From NCBI GenBank assembly GCA_932521035.1, contig OW051495.1, positions 10,230,001-10,294,000 of the forward strand: a stretch of DNA of 64,000 bases. The letters run 5' to 3'. Positions 44,760 to 57,405 of this stretch are shown piece by piece (the first letter of the stretch is position 1; each line of letters begins with the position of its first letter). A program made the position numbers and the translations under genes. The notes beneath the pieces are model-generated. The model was not told the origin of the DNA. It was given only the letters and a program-made list of their open reading frames with translations, and searched no databases. Origin of the DNA: Oscheius dolichura. Lineage: Eukaryota > Nematoda > Chromadorea > Rhabditida > Rhabditidae.

Positions 44760-47150
44760 TAAGAAAAATATTTCTCGGATTTTTTGAGATGTCGATCCAG
44801 GTATCCGTCCAGTTTTCCTCCATTTTCCCGGACGCGATCAAGACTTCTGGATAAATGTGTTTTTTCATTGGATTTCTTCACGTGTTCCCCGTTACAGGGG
44901 TGAAATTACCGCGCAACAGATAAGCATCCCTTTTACAGCCGATTTAGTTTCCCAATAAGGACATTTACGAGTCGGAACGGGAAGAAGATCTGGGGAAGTG
45001 TTTGAAAGAAACAATGTGAGCTGCTCTCTCCCTGAAACTCTACTATGCCTTCATTTTTTGCTGTTGCAATCAGCTAACCACCCCATCCAGCCGACTACCG
45101 TAATCTGAATACACAATTCGAATTATGCAGTTGAGAGCACAAGGGCCGCTTTAATCTCGCCTAACCTGGGCCCAAATTGGCTGCCATCAACACCTTTCAA
45201 ATATGCTAATGGCCCTCTCTTCAGCACCTCTGTCCCACTGGGAGTCTCATGGCTCTCTTATTTTGGTCCGTTCTTAGCCAGGGGCCCTCGGTTTGGCTAG
45301 CCGACCAGTCGGTCCACCTCTTTTCAACCGGACAATGCCCTCTATTCCAGGTGGAGAGGGTCCGTTTACAGCAGCCGGGTTGCCGATTCATCAGGGGGGC
45401 ACATGTAGTGTGTGTGGCACAACAGCTGGTCACCAATGTTATCTTAGCTAAATTCTCTCAATTTGTTCCCCTTGTCATCGAGGAAGCCGACAAGTGTGAT
45501 GGTGTAATCCGGGCGGCCGGAAGGCTCCTTCTTTCATAATTTTGCCCACTTCTTTTCCCCCTCCGGAGCGTCTTCTCTTCCCGTCCGAGGTGGTCATTTG
45601 TCAGGTAGAGTAAACAGACTGGCACAGGTGATGGACCCCGTTTGATTGTTTTATGACCTCGCTAAGCTCGCAGGGAAGAAACCTTTTTACAACAGCGGAT
45701 AGTTTTGGAGGAGGCTCTTCTCTCCACAAAAAGGGTGTGAGGATGACGTCAAGAGCCTTTCTCATTGTTCCTTTTCTCCCAATAGCATACTTTTGCTTGT
45801 TTACCCAAAACATTTGATACCTTCTGGAATGAAGGAGCAGTATATCGGACTCCTAATCAGTATTTGCTCTCTGTTCTTTATTCTCTTTCCGAGAGAGATA
45901 TTTCTCTTCCGGATAATAGGCTAAAAAGACGAGAAAACCAGAAACATCTGTCTTTGTCAAGGCTCTCCTCCTTTTTGACTCAACCTGCGTTTTCGTATAT
46001 TTGGTTTTGTTCTCTAAATTAGACACATAATCGGTGTGCATTGCTGATAAAATTATGGCTTCCGCCGTTCAAATTTGACTCATTTCCAAGCTAACCTTTC
46101 TGAAGCCTGGCACCACGCCATTCTTCCCTATCGGCGCAGAGCATGGGAATTCAAACATTCGCAGTTCTCAAAACACAAACATCTGTCCCCACCCGCCCTG
46201 GTTACTGTTTATCTGTGGTCAATCTGGACACAATTGCAATTGCCCTTTGTGGTCCGAGTCGGGCTCCCCGCCGGTCACAACAGGTGTTTCTGTCTCGAAT
46301 TACCGTATCCATCAATTTCACGACTCGTCGCTCTCCATAATTAGAGCATTGTTCCACTCGAACGTGAGGTCCCGCCACTCGCTCCCTCTACCGTAGACAT
46401 TTGGGGGGCGGCTGTCAATGCCCATTAAATTTTGCTCCCTTTGCAACTTTGCCGACTCTTTGTGGGGAGAAGCGCCGACCTCGGGAAGGTTGGATGAATG
46501 GAACTCAAACTTTTTTGCACTATAATTGAGATGTTCACGCGTTTAGGTGCCATTGGGTGAGCCTGTAATTAACCTGTTTGCCATGGTCACCCACTGAAGG
46601 ACATATTCGCACCCGGGAGGCAGAATACAAAAGAGCAACTTTTGTCTAGTCTTCTACTGTTACCCTACTGTAGTTTACCTTTCTAAGCTGTTCATTCCTT
46701 ATTTGGGAAACATTGGATTATTGTGGTTTTTCTCCAGGAAAATCAAAATGTGCTTTGCTATCTCCAAATTGTGGATATTATTTCTGCTACGATTAATGCT
46801 CATAATTTGTCCATTTATCATTTTTATCTTCCTGTTCCCCCAGTCTCACGAGTCGTAAAAAGGGAGCCCCGAGAGTTGCACTCTTCCCACTGTTCCCCCT
46901 CGTCCCCTCCCTTCCGTTATCAATGGCCCCTGTGCCTCTCTGACCCCCAGCAGCCACTTTTTCTCTCTGTGACAAATCGCCGCTTGGCGACACATTTACA
47001 TCTTCCCGTGACGCGTCTCCAGGGAATCGTTGGGCCGTTCTTCAAACTTCATCGTTGTCGTCTCTGTCCCCTGTTGACTATAGTTTCTCCTCTTCTTCTA
47101 CTCTTTTGAACGTCCAATAAGGGTTCTTTAGGTCCCATCCAGCAGCAGAA
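44760..47150. other. long gene-free upstream region of the TGF-beta gene
   Basis: No convincing coding exon. The + strand is pyrimidine-rich over much of 45.0-47.1 kb, which makes spurious open frames. It is directly upstream of the TGF-beta ligand and may carry its cis-regulatory elements; I see no named motif that proves this. Confidence 0.45.
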
Positions 47151-48901
47151 ATGCTGCTACGGTGGATTTTAACCGTCGTCTGCTTGAGGACAGTCCTCTC
47201 TGTCCACGAAGACACTGATACCGTTCAGGAAACTCTAAAAACAATGCTGAGCTTTGACCGAATGCCGATGGGTCAGTCTCTTTATTCTTATGAACGCAAA
47301 CAAAACCTTTAGATGTCAAACCGAAGCACATGACTGTCTCCAGCAAGACAGCCTCGAAATACATGGAAAATCTGTACCAATCATTTGTTGACGAGGATGG
47401 ATCAGATGACGGCAATATTGTCCGCAGCATTGAGCCATCTGTCGGTAAGTTGGCAGACGAGACTGGGATAGGATCCTCTTTTAGGCAAAACTGACGGCCA
47501 GGAAGTTCTAATCTTTGATATTTCCAAGCTAGGAGATGAAAAGGTTGGTTTTTTCTCTGATTTTTCGGACCAACAGTCCATATGAGCCCTATTTTATGTA
47601 GGTTAAGTGTCGTAATCGGGAGCTAATACCTGACACCGTTCTGATAAGGCCTGGGAACTTTTTGACAGCTTACCCCTTGCGGAAAACAACGATACGCTTC
47701 CAGATAATGAGAGCTGAACTGCACTTTCATTTGCGTAGAAGAGGCATCCCGGGAAGGCGAATCCGTTCACTGACCGCTCGCTACATTTGCAATACTGACT
47801 ATTGCACAGAGGGTACAACAGAGCAAGCTACGGAAATAGGAAAGATTTATAGGCCAGTATCTTCAACAAATTGGCCGTCTAGATGAGGGCGTCCTCTTCG
47901 ATGCTACGAAAAGCCTTGTCGAATCCAATGCCTTGGGATCCAAACAAATGATTTTCAGAGTTGGCTATCTCCACCTTTAAAAATCGAAATAATGTTCTAG
48001 ATCAATAGGAAGGATGTCAAGATGAGGTCCTACAGCGAAATGGTCAGGAAGAGTGCTCCTTTCTTGGTCGTCTATTCCAAGGCGGACAATGTCATCGATG
48101 CCGAGACTGTGAACAAGGAAGTGGAGAAGACCAAGAGAAAGAGGCGAGAGGCTGCAGGTTTTCCCCTTTCTCCGCTAAAAATAAAAGATATGCTCAGGTT
48201 ATTATGAGTACAAGATGGAAGGATCGGAGGCGACTACAGTCAAGGACAGACTGGAGCCAAGAATGGAAGATTTGGAAGCCCTTCGACTCAAGGCGGAAGA
48301 TATTGCTAACAAGACTGGAAAGAAGGTATGGCTCTTATTTTGACTCCAAAAATTGAATGTTCAAGCTCCGAGCCCATCGTAAGAGGAAGGAAAAGAAGGA
48401 CGACATCTGGAATGGCTTTGGGGACGACGAGGAGCCGGAAGAAACCACGACTATGGTTAGAAGTGAGCTGTCCAACGACGTCAGAGTGGTTCTTCTCGGA
48501 GAAGGCCGTCAAAACCAGGTGCTTTCACTCACTTCCTATTCATACGTAATTTTATTAGATTTGTAAGAGACATTCCCTTGTGGTGGACTTTTTCGAACTT
48601 GGCTGGCATGACTTCATCCTGGCTCCGGCTTTCTTTGAAGCTGGGCATTGTGCGGGAAGTTGCCCCAATCCTCTTCCCAGGGTAAGAAGACCTCTCCATC
48701 CTTTCGATACAAACCAATTTTAAGAGCACTAATCCTTCGAACCATGCTGTCCTTCAGTCTCTTCTTCTTCCCGGTGGTGGTGCTGCCTGTTGTGCGCCGG
48801 ATGAAACGCGCTCCTTGACAATACTCTATAAGGATGAACACGGCCGACTGACCATCAAGAACTTCCCCCGAATGATTGTTGACTCCTGTGCTTGTGTATA
48901 A
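47151..48901 (+). CDS. TGF-beta superfamily ligand, BMP branch
   Basis: The start at 47151 gives a signal peptide (MLLRWILTVVCLRTVLS). About nine exons encode a prodomain (DVKPKHMTVSSKTASKYMEN, QEVLIFDISKLGDEKV, QYLQQIGRLDEGVLFDATKS), a basic cleavage region (RAHRKRKEKK), a charged spacer and a C-terminal cystine-knot domain. The knot has all seven cysteines: CKRHSLVVDFFELGWHDFIL, AGHCAGSCPNPLP, NHAVLQSLLLLPGGGAACCA, TRSLTILYKDEHGRLTIKNF and DSCAC before TAA. The GWHDFILAP and CC spacing are BMP-type. It should be secreted, cleaved by a furin-like protease and act as a dimer on type I/II receptor kinases. I cannot decide which nematode orthologue (dbl-1 or tig-2 type) it is. A poly(A) signal lies at 49001. 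Confidence 0.9.
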
Positions 48902-49221
48902 CCAGCTTTATCTCCTCCGCATTAATATTCCCCGCACTCTCCTTGGTCTCATTTGTATTTCGTCTGTACCAGTACAAGGCATAAGATTACCAAATTAAAT
49001 AATAAAGGTTTATTATGTTTAATTACTCTTTTAATTTCAAATAAGAATGCCAGCTGATTATTATAGTGTTTAATGTATTCAACACGGAACAGAGTAGAGC
49101 ACATAGGCGGACTCTCCCCCGTAATTATACAGCGAATACAAAAAAGCAGCTGCAACCTTTTCATCGTCGGAAAGATTTTCGTTCCGTCACGAGTGTACTG
49201 TTATTGGAAATTATTTTATCA
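48902..49221. other. 3' UTR and spacer
   Basis: It contains AATAAA at 49001-49006, probably the poly(A) signal of the TGF-beta gene, then the upstream region of the first Sra-superfamily receptor. No other feature is seen. Confidence 0.5.
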
Positions 49222-50655
49222 ATGAAATTATTTTTCATTGTACCGAAGGACCAGGATCAATTGACGCTCTGGTTCATAACCGAAGCCGTTCTTATTCTTC
49301 TCAATTTTTTCCTGTTTTTTGGAGGAATTTACCTAGCTACACGACTGAAAATTCATAGAAATACGAAAGTCTTTATATCTTCCCTATTTTTACAATATTG
49401 CGGCAGTATGGCTAGTAGACTTGTTATATTAGGATATCAAAGTGGAGTATTGCAATATAAAGGTAACATAAGATCAAAAAGTCCAGATAATATTTTTATT
49501 TTTAAGGTGATCCAGAAGATAACACCACTATTGTTTCGTGTTCCTGGTTTAGGGCCTACGTATTTTCCAAGATTTTATCATGGTACGTTTTTTTTAAAAT
49601 GAACATCTAGGAATCGCTATTTATTCAATTTTAATTGTTCTTCAAAGAAGTTCATAAAATTGTGTACAGGCAGATAACTTCCCGTTTTTGTCTTGTATTG
49701 GATTCAAAATGGTGTTCACAAATGTAACAAATCTTCTTTTTCCAGCATGCTCTTCGCCACAATCGAGATGGGTCTGTCCATCCACTACGTCCGAGATTAC
49801 GAGGAAAAAAGCCGGCTATGGATACTTATCTCTATTTTATTTGCCTCAATGATGACATCTGCTATCCTGGCGTCATTCTTCACATTTCGTACAGTAATCC
49901 AAACTGCCCCTACCTGATTTCTCTTTAGAATGGCTGGTGCCCTGGTATGTCGCGGGTCTATTTGGAGTGAGTCTCGCCTTTGTGGGCGTAATTGTGAGTC
50001 TGCGTACATCCTAAGCACCAACCCTCATGGTTACAGGTGTTCTTCATTGTCTTGCATCATCTCGTCGTGTTGAATTATCAAATCAAAAATCGCATACATA
50101 GAAGCCTCGAATATTCGCTGACTATTCGTTTCCAATTGCACGAATCGCTGTGGTACGGGAAGGTTTGTTTTCCTTTTCCTCCGCGTCGCTATACTTTAGC
50201 GACAAAAACACAATCAGTATAGGAAGCAAACTTTTACTTGAATGTATAATAACCACCAGGTGTTTCAGGTGATGAAGAACGGCGTCGCTACTCTCGGAGC
50301 CACAAGTATTGTAATATCCTGCTTTTTTGTTCCCGCCCATGTAAGCATGGTAAAAGACTACTTTCATGAAGAAACCGCGCAACTTTTCGATTGTATCTAC
50401 AATATTCTTGTGGCTTTGTAAAATCATTTAGTTAAAGCAATAATGACAATTTGCAGAAACGGGCCAATCGTAGCTATCGGGACAATTTATTACAATGAAC
50501 ACCTCCTCGGAGAAGTAAAGAAGATGTTTCGAGCAAACCTACGCATTACTCCGGGGGAAGCCGGACAACTTTACTTTATACGATTACGAAGGCAATGGGA
50601 ACAGACGAGTGAACCACGGAAAACAGAGATCTTCAACATGGCCACCTTATTCTAA
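49222..50655 (+). CDS. Sra-superfamily (Sre-like) chemoreceptor 1
   Basis: The start MKLFFIVPKDQDQLTLWFIT at 49222 was chosen by comparison with three paralogues in this window, although the frame is open further upstream. Exons give TM1 (LILLNFFLFFGGIYLA), SSLFLQYCGSMASRLVILGY, FATIEMGLSIHYVRDYEEKS (the E-R-x(n)-Y-x-x-D-Y-E block after TM3), VPWYVAGLFGVSLAF, and the motif SLEYSLTIRFQLHESLWYGK. This SLxxRFQLxE string is the hallmark of Sra, Srab, Srb and Sre receptors. The end has LFDCIYNILVALNGPIVAI and a conserved PGEAGQLYFIRLRRQWEQ tail. Introns fit GT...AG. It is next to paralogue 2, same strand. Presumed chemosensory GPCR. Confidence 0.8.
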
Positions 50656-51118
50656 ACAATAAAACATTGATTCCAACTAGCAAAGATATACCCGTTCCAG
50701 TTCACTACAGCTAACGCAGCCTCCAGCAAAAAAAAGCTCCCACAACAGCAAACAGTCCGCACCAGTTCGAATTCCATTCCAGTTTGCCCGAATTGGGACC
50801 AGCCGAATTCGGAACAGGCCAAGAAAATTGGAACAGGCCAAGAAAATCGGAAGGAATCTGCGTACATTACCCCGAAAATGAATTCTGGGCAATGTCCCCC
50901 ACCCTTTTGCTTATTTTGCGTTAGCCTAAGCAAACTTGATGTATTTTATGATATTTTCTTGGGTAAAAATATATCCATATCGATTCCGGCTTGGATTGCG
51001 TTAGTGGCGCAAATTTCTGATTTGACCGCAAATTGAAAAATGCAGCCGTTTAATTTTGTTGTCTTTGTAGGCGTTTGTACTTGAAGTTTTTCGATTTTGG
51101 TTACTAATCTGTCGTCCT
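50656..51118. other. spacer with short tandem-like repeats
   Basis: No gene is seen. The segments GGACCAGCCGAATTCGGAAC, CAGGCCAAGAAAATTGGAAC and CAGGCCAAGAAAATCGGAA lie in a row near 50797-50852, a small imperfect tandem repeat. Confidence 0.4.
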
Positions 51119-52739
51119 ATGAAGTTATTCTTTTTTGTTCCTGTAAACAGTCAGCATTTTCTACTGTGGTTTGCTGCCGAAGCTGTCCTAATCCTTCTCA
51201 ATTATTTTCTCTTTATTGTTGGTATTTATGTGGTTGCAAAACTGCGAATTCCTGGAAATGTTAAAATCTTCGTAATTTCTTTATTTATTCACTATTGCGT
51301 TTGTATGGGTGGAAGGCTGGTTTTGTTGGGATTCCAATGCGCAATCATCCAGTATCAAGGTACAGTCGCGGAGGAAACGAGTTGCCATTTTTTTCCTATT
51401 ATAGGTGATCCTAAGAGCAATTCAGTTCTCATTTTCTGCTCATGGTTTAGGGCATACGTCATTGCAAAGATTTTCTCAAGGTATAGTCCATTTCAAATGG
51501 AAATGTATTTGGTTAAAGGATAAATAAGTGGTCGATGGGGCAACTTGGCCGTCTAGATGGTCCAACCCGACAGTTTAGCATGCAGTTTCTTGCGCATTTG
51601 CACATGTTTCACTTGTTTTTATCACTGCATTTGCCTGCTTGAATTATTATCTACCCAAAAAATATAAAAATGATCGAAGTCTATGTCAAATCCGAATATC
51701 GAAAATTTTTGAAGAAATTGCTTTTGAAAAATTTGAAGGGGTCCTGGCGCGCGAAACACATTTCCATTTGAAACAGACTATAACTTGTTATTCGTTCATT
51801 CATTTCTAGTCCAGTCCTTCCATAGAGAGCGGATTTGCCCACTCTAAACAGCCATAAAAGTCTTTCGATTTACAGTGTATTATTTTGCGCCATTGATCTC
51901 GCCTTATCTATCTACTTCATCCGGGATTCTTCCGAAAAGCGAAGATTATGGATACCTCTTTGTATGGTCGTCTTTTCAATTACTTCGTCCGCCGTTGGAG
52001 CTGCGTTCTTTACTTTCGGTAAGACCACCTATATCCCCCTATTGAAATCACTATAGAATGGCTGCCTTGGTGGATTCCGGCTCTCGTTGGAGTGGGTAGT
52101 ACCGCAGCAGGTGTTATCGTACGCAGATTTTGACCATTTCCAATTATTGCCCGATTTCAGATGTTCTTTTTTATCATTGATTACGCTAAAATACTCGATT
52201 ACCAGGTCAAACAACGGACACACAAAACTATTGAATACTCATTAACTGTTCGATTCCGACTACAGAGGATTCTCTGGTATGGAAAGGTTCGTAATTCCGA
52301 CCACTTTCCACTCGAACATTGTATTTTCAAATAAGCAAATAATCCGGTGATCAGATGATGAAAACGGGCCTCGTTACTCTGGGAGTCATAAATATTGTAA
52401 CCTTCTGCCTATTCATCCCCGCCAACGTGACCATAGCTCGCGAACATTTCGAAGAAGAGACGATACAACTCTTCGACTGTCTCTATAATATGCTCGTCGC
52501 ATTGTAAGCAAGTTGTCATAAAACGAATCTTCTGGCATTCCAGGAATGGACCAATTGTCGCCGTTGGTGCCGTCTATTACAATGAGTACGCGCTAGGAGA
52601 GGTCAAAAAGATGTTTCGAGTTAATTTACGCATCACACCCGAAGAAGCAGGTCAAATTTACTTTACCCATTTGTTACAACAATGGGAGCTGGCTCGGGAT
52701 GGAAAAAAGAACCGGAAGAGCCTTAATGATTTGTGGTGA
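51119..52739 (+). CDS. Sra-superfamily (Sre-like) chemoreceptor 2
   Basis: It starts MKLFFFVPVNSQHFLLWFAA and follows receptor 1 exon for exon: LILLNYFLFIVGIYVVAKL, CVCMGGRLVLLGFQCAIIQY, SCSWFRAYVI-type exon, LFCAIDLALSIYFIRDSSEK, EWLPWWIPALVGVGSTAAGV, TIEYSLTVRFRLQRILWYGK, LFDCLYNMLVALNGPIVAVG and PEEAGQIYFTHLLQQWEL, ending at TGA 52739. The intron at about 51480-51875 is near 400 bp, much longer than the homologous one in receptor 1 (about 160 bp). The SLTVRFRL motif has RL for QL. Tandem with receptor 1, about 460 bp apart. Confidence 0.78.
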
Positions 52740-53762
52740 ATGAATATTTTTGAAGAAGTCTCGTGATGCCACTCCGCTTATCAAATACTCCCTGTGAGGA
52801 GCACTCCAATCGTTCTGAACAAGTGTGTCTAGCTTTCTTATGTGCTTTTTTAGCTCTGTTCGGACCAGTCAGAATGTTAAACGAGTAACACTGCCTAGGC
52901 ATAGAAACACAAAACACAGCGAAACTGAAACGTTCACAAGTCAGACATTATTTTTGCAAATGGTCATCTGCTATTGAGAGCTATAAAGGATAACTTTGTC
53001 GGGGAGTGGAGTTGACAGGGCAATCTGCAGTACCTCAAGTACTTGGCTACATGTTGCGTCAAGTCTGGAAGTTGTCTCTATTCCCGTTGTCGAATCCTCT
53101 ATGTTGTGACGGCTAGTTTTTTATTGTTATAAAGTCTTCGTATCCTACAGGTCCGGGAAAGAGCAAAGGTCTGCCCCCTTTCCGCATTCTCATGTCTTCT
53201 CCCTAGAGGTTTATAGTGAAAAATGGGTGTCGCCTTTATTTCCCAGCCCTTAGACATGATGGATTGTCTTTATTCGTGCCCCTTTACTTTTTAAAAACGC
53301 AGCTCTGCACCTGACGTCTATCCACGAGTAAACGGAACGTCTATAGCCATCCATCATTGCTTCAAATAACACCGAGGATCACAAGATTTAGCTGAAAAAC
53401 AACTTTGGCTCCAAGTTAAAATTGTCCGAGTAAAACACATTTTGTACCTTTGCCCCCTCTCGAGACTTGTTAACCTCGGCCAGTGACGTCTCTCGGCTCT
53501 TCCAGCCTGACCATCAACTATGCATGTACATCCACAACAAGCTCTTTTTCAACGACGGGGTGGGGGCTTCTTTCAGGGGTTACTTTTAAGATTATCCTCC
53601 ATCTTGGTGAGAGTTCATCTATGGACTCATCCTCTCTGGCAGATCTGTATTAGAACCCCATTCTACTCCTCTGAAACATGACCTTTTTGTTTTGAGGGGT
53701 CACTTTTCCAGCTTCTCCTTTCCCTAATTACGTATTGATAGATATCTCTTCCAGCATTCCTC
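52740..53762. other. gene-free spacer
   Basis: No gene is seen. The part from about 53.0 kb is pyrimidine-rich on the + strand, like 45-47 kb, and is directly upstream of a small secreted peptide gene. Confidence 0.4.
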
Positions 53763-54046
53763 ATGAAATCTATTTTTATCTTCCTGCTACTTGTCGCTGT
53801 ATTCTCCGTACAGAGCCACATTGACCCAGTGGAGGAGAAGTTCAAATCCATATATCCTAATGCCCGGTTTTGGAAGTACGCTTGCTTATTGATCGATGCA
53901 ATCGGAAACTTGTAGATATTTTTCTGGTCAACGATACGGCGGAGAACCTAGAAGGATGAGGCTAAGCGGTATGTCCCATATACAGTACTCAAAAGCATGA
54001 GCAATCTCTTTCAGGGACCGGCTACGCGCGAATGATTGACGAATGA
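53763..54046 (+). CDS. small secreted peptide, candidate neuropeptide-like precursor
   Basis: Three exons (53763-53875, 53916-53968, 54015-54046) join in phase with short GT...AG introns to give 65 residues. The N-terminus MKSIFIFLLLVAVFSVQS is a textbook signal peptide. The mature part is basic and cysteine-free (HIDPVEEKFKSIYPNARFW, KYFSGQRYGGEPRRMRLSG). There is one dibasic RR site, and an RYG that could recall an amidation signal, but no basic residue follows the Gly. The size and layout are those of a short peptide hormone, neuropeptide-like or antimicrobial precursor; I do not recognise the family. It overlaps none of its neighbours and is convergent with receptor 3, whose stop is 15 bp away. 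Confidence 0.6.
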
Positions 54047-54060
54047 CTGCTCCGTGTGAA

Positions 54061-55461
54061 TCATGGTTCATTAAATCTGACTCGTTTCTTTTTTGTCGAT
54101 AGAGGTTTCGTCTTTTTCTTGTGCCCGTCCACTTGTGCAAAAGGCTGGTTCCATTGCTCGTGCAGCTGGACAAAGTAGACTTGTCCCGGATCGGGCGCCA
54201 CTTTTTCTTCGTTTCCATGCCACCAGGCGTTAATTATTCCCATCAAGTACTCGTTCTTTGCCACTGACCCCACTGCCATCGTTGGGCCATTCCTAAATTA
54301 GATGTTTTCACACAGAAGAAGGATACATACACAACAATGAGGATATTATACAAGCAGTCCAGGAATTGGACAGTTTCGAGTCCAAAATACTCCTTTCCTT
54401 TGTCCGAGACGGCCGGCAGGGAGACAAGAAATGTAGAGGTATTCACAAGGACAAGGGTGAAGATAATATTCTTCATCATCTGGATAAAATTGAACGTGGC
54501 TACTGTATTAAGAAAAGGATCCACCTTTCCACACCACAAGTTTTCCTGCAGTTGATACCGTATCGTTAGACTGTATTGATGCTTGGAAATGCGATGATTT
54601 TTAACTTGTTCATATAATTTCGACGTTTTCCAGTAGTTGAGAAAAAACATCTGAAAGTGGATATTTAGACCAAGAGGATAACTCACAACAGTTCCTACAA
54701 GAGTGACTCCAATCCCTGCGAAAGCTGGATAATACCAACGGATCCATTCTGAAAGGAAACATGATATACGTTCCACATGTATGAGCCTTGAAGCTAATGC
54801 ACTCATCAACCTATTAGTCTAAGAAAGAAACAACTCCTACATGGATTCACTTCCATGTCTATGCACTTCAATTGCACTCAGCTTTTGATAGTCCTCTTCC
54901 AAAGAAACAAATTGGCTCACCAAAAGTGTAGACGGTCGATGCTACGCCACATGTAATAGCCGCGATAATGACAATAGTTATTGGTATCCAAAGCCGTGGC
55001 TCTTTCTCATAATCTCGGATAAAATAAAAGGCAAGTTCGCGCTCTATCGAAGTCCAAAACAATCTGAAAAGTATACGATACGATGCTTGTCAAAACGGCT
55101 TACATGGTCAATATTAGCGATAGATCGTAGCATCTGAACCAGGAACAGAATATAATTAATTTATTGTTTTCATAATTAGCTAAAAAGAATACTAGCAACG
55201 GATTTCGGACTGGAACGTACCGCCTCCAGGAAGAAGACCGCTTTGAAATCCTATAAGTACGAGGCGCGCTGTCAAGCACGGGAAATAGTGAGTCAGCAGG
55301 AATATTCCAATGATTTTCAAATTAATATGACATTTAGCTTGTATAAGTAATTTAATAAACCCAACAAATAGAAGGTAGTTTATAATAATTAGTAAGGTTT
55401 CCAAGACGAACCACGCGCGAAGGTCTGTTGGATCCACGGGAACAATGTAAAACAGCCTCAT
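54061..55461 (-). CDS. Sra-superfamily (Sre-like) chemoreceptor 3
   Basis: Minus-strand paralogue of receptors 1 and 2. Start MRLFYIVPVDPTDLRAWFVL, TM1 LLIIINYLLFVGFIKLLI, LTHYFPCLTARLVLIGFQSG, LFWTSIERELAFYFIRDYEK with EPRLWIPITIVIIAAITCG, then WIRWYYPAFAGIGVTLVGTV, the family motif HQYSLTIRYQLQENLWCGK, and QFLDCLYNILIVVNGPTMAV. The C-tail has DPGQVYFVQLHEQWNQP followed by a Lys-rich end. Introns at equivalent places are short. The SLTIRYQLQENL motif is closest to published Sre/Srb patterns. No defect was found. Confidence 0.8.
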
Positions 55462-56122
55462 GGGATAGAGACTCTATTATGGATATCATAGAGAGAGATT
55501 TCGAGCAGAAGGTAGAATATATCTGACGAATACAGGTGATTTCTAATAACCAGCGGTTCGTTAGTTTCCAAGAAGTAATGAGAAGAAGGAAAAAACTCGC
55601 CAAGCAATGATTAACATTGGTTTATTATTTTTACTTGATTTCTTATAAAAACAATGAACGTCGACAAGTCGAGCGGAAGGAATCATCTTTCTATTGTGCT
55701 GTAGCTCTTCCAACCAAGAGAAAGACTTCTTTTTGGAATAGGTTGGCAGGACGAATTGTTCACCACAGGTGTGGGGGCTACGAGTTTTACGAAGACTCTA
55801 AAGCAGCCTTCTTGTCCTGTTTTACTATGTTATGCTATTTCTTGTCCACAAGTAACTCAACAGATATAACAGCTGGGCATCGTCTAGCTAATCCCGTGCC
55901 TTCCGAGTCGTCCGTCTCCCTGAGCCCTTATGAATTACACCGTATGGGATGATAGAGGTTGCCCTTTCCTGATCCCTTCTGGCGACTTCTTTTCATTGAA
56001 TTCATCAAGTTACTTTTGGCGTCGATTCCGCCAGCTGAATTACGCCAGGTGCAACCTTTAACCCAACTCCGCGGCGTTAATCGCTTTATAGCAATATCTG
56101 AATTTCGTTTCTTTCTTGTGAA
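55462..56122. other. spacer
   Basis: No gene is supported. The 111-codon + frame at 55617 has no domain or signal that I trust. Confidence 0.4.
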
Positions 56123-57405
56123 ATGTCATGCGGTCGCCCTGCCAAGCCTCTCTCTTATCAGGAGAATGCTAAAATTAACGAAATTATTAAACAAAATTTA
56201 AAAGAATCAGGATTAGGAGACGAGGACGATAACTTTTGGCATTCATTAACAATTCAGTATTTTGTTACTGTAGTAACCTTGGTGAGTTATAATTTAATTT
56301 CCTAGCTTTTTTTCTTCTCCTTTTATAGAAAATAATCTGTGCAGTAACATTCATTTTCACCCCGGATGTTCATCTGATCTCTACCGCTCTTGCATGGGCT
56401 ATCGCTGTCCTCTATCTCCTCTCAATACCGAATATGTGGCCACCTATGCTTTGGGAATTCAGAGGGCATGTTGTAAGTTCATGAAAAAAAAAGATTGGTG
56501 ATATTTCTAGACGATCAACCGCTATTCTTTTGGCCATCTGGTCAAATCAATCTGGTTTTGGGGATTTATACTGGTAGGCTACTTTTTTTAACTAAAGAAA
56601 TGCACGCATTTCAGGATCAGATTATATTTGCTATCCCTTCGTATTTTTTGCTCGGTTCGGTAGAACTTTCTCGCAACTATCTCATTTGTAAGCTCCAGTC
56701 TATACTACTGTACAATAACTTTAGGTCTCCTGCCTTTCATCCTTAATTTTGCTGTTTTTTTCATCGTAGTCTTACTGAATAAGGTATGCGGGCTCATCAC
56801 ATTCTGCCACTCGAGGCGGGCAAAAAATTGAAACTGCTGTTTAAAGAGTATACCGCCTTTCAGCAAAGCCTTAATGATACCTACCTGCTTAAGCCTTGGG
56901 TCCTAATAAGTACAACAGAGATAGCAAAACGTGCAGATAACCAGTTGTCCGTTGTGGAATCAGATGCTTATAGCCTTATCATTACAAATGTTGGTCCCAT
57001 GGTAGATGTCTTCTTTACCGTTTTAACCGCTAGTTTTAGCCGATAAACGGCAACTATACCATTGTTCGTACCGTTGATAGCCGTTCCTTTGACGTTAATT
57101 TCAGCTTAGAGGCTTTCCTTTACCCAGGCATGCAACTCAAGGTACAGAATCCTTTTTACAACTCAAAAATGTCGATGTTCCAGCTTTCTCCCGAAAAAAT
57201 TGCTGAAGATCGGCGCGAAGAAGTCGTACATCTTCATGGCTACCGTTCATTTGGAACCCATCGTGGCAAAAAGATCAGAACACAAGTTTTTATAGCTGGG
57301 AATAAGATACCGTGTGTAGAGCGAGTGGATATTTATGAGAAAGCTGATGAGCAGAAAGAAGACGTCACGCCGAAAAAGAATGATGTGGTACCGATTGAAA
57401 CATAA
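56123..57405 (+). CDS. unrecognised membrane protein, family U, copy 1
   Basis: Start MSCGRPAKPLSYQENAKINE. About eight small exons follow: an N-terminal helix (IIKQNLKESGLGDEDDNFW), a first membrane pair (IICAVTFIFTPDVHLIST, LAWAIAVLYLLSIPNMWPP), then TINRYSFGHLVKSIWFWGFI and DQIIFAIPSYFLLGSVELSR, LLPFILNFAVFFIVVLLNK, a soluble part (LLFKEYTAFQQSLNDTYLLK, DNQLSVVESDAYSLIITNVG) and a C-terminal basic domain (EEVVHLHGYRSFGTHRGKKI, RTQVFIAGNK) ending KKNDVVPIET. It may be a membrane protein with a cytosolic beta-rich tail. I do not recognise the family. Exon edges are inferred by comparison with copy 2. Confidence 0.6.

Noticed and set aside
46723-47109. 128-codon + frame upstream of the TGF-beta gene
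   Set aside because: Pyrimidine-rich DNA gives Ser/Pro/Leu-rich chance translation; it does not join in phase to the TGF-beta exon.
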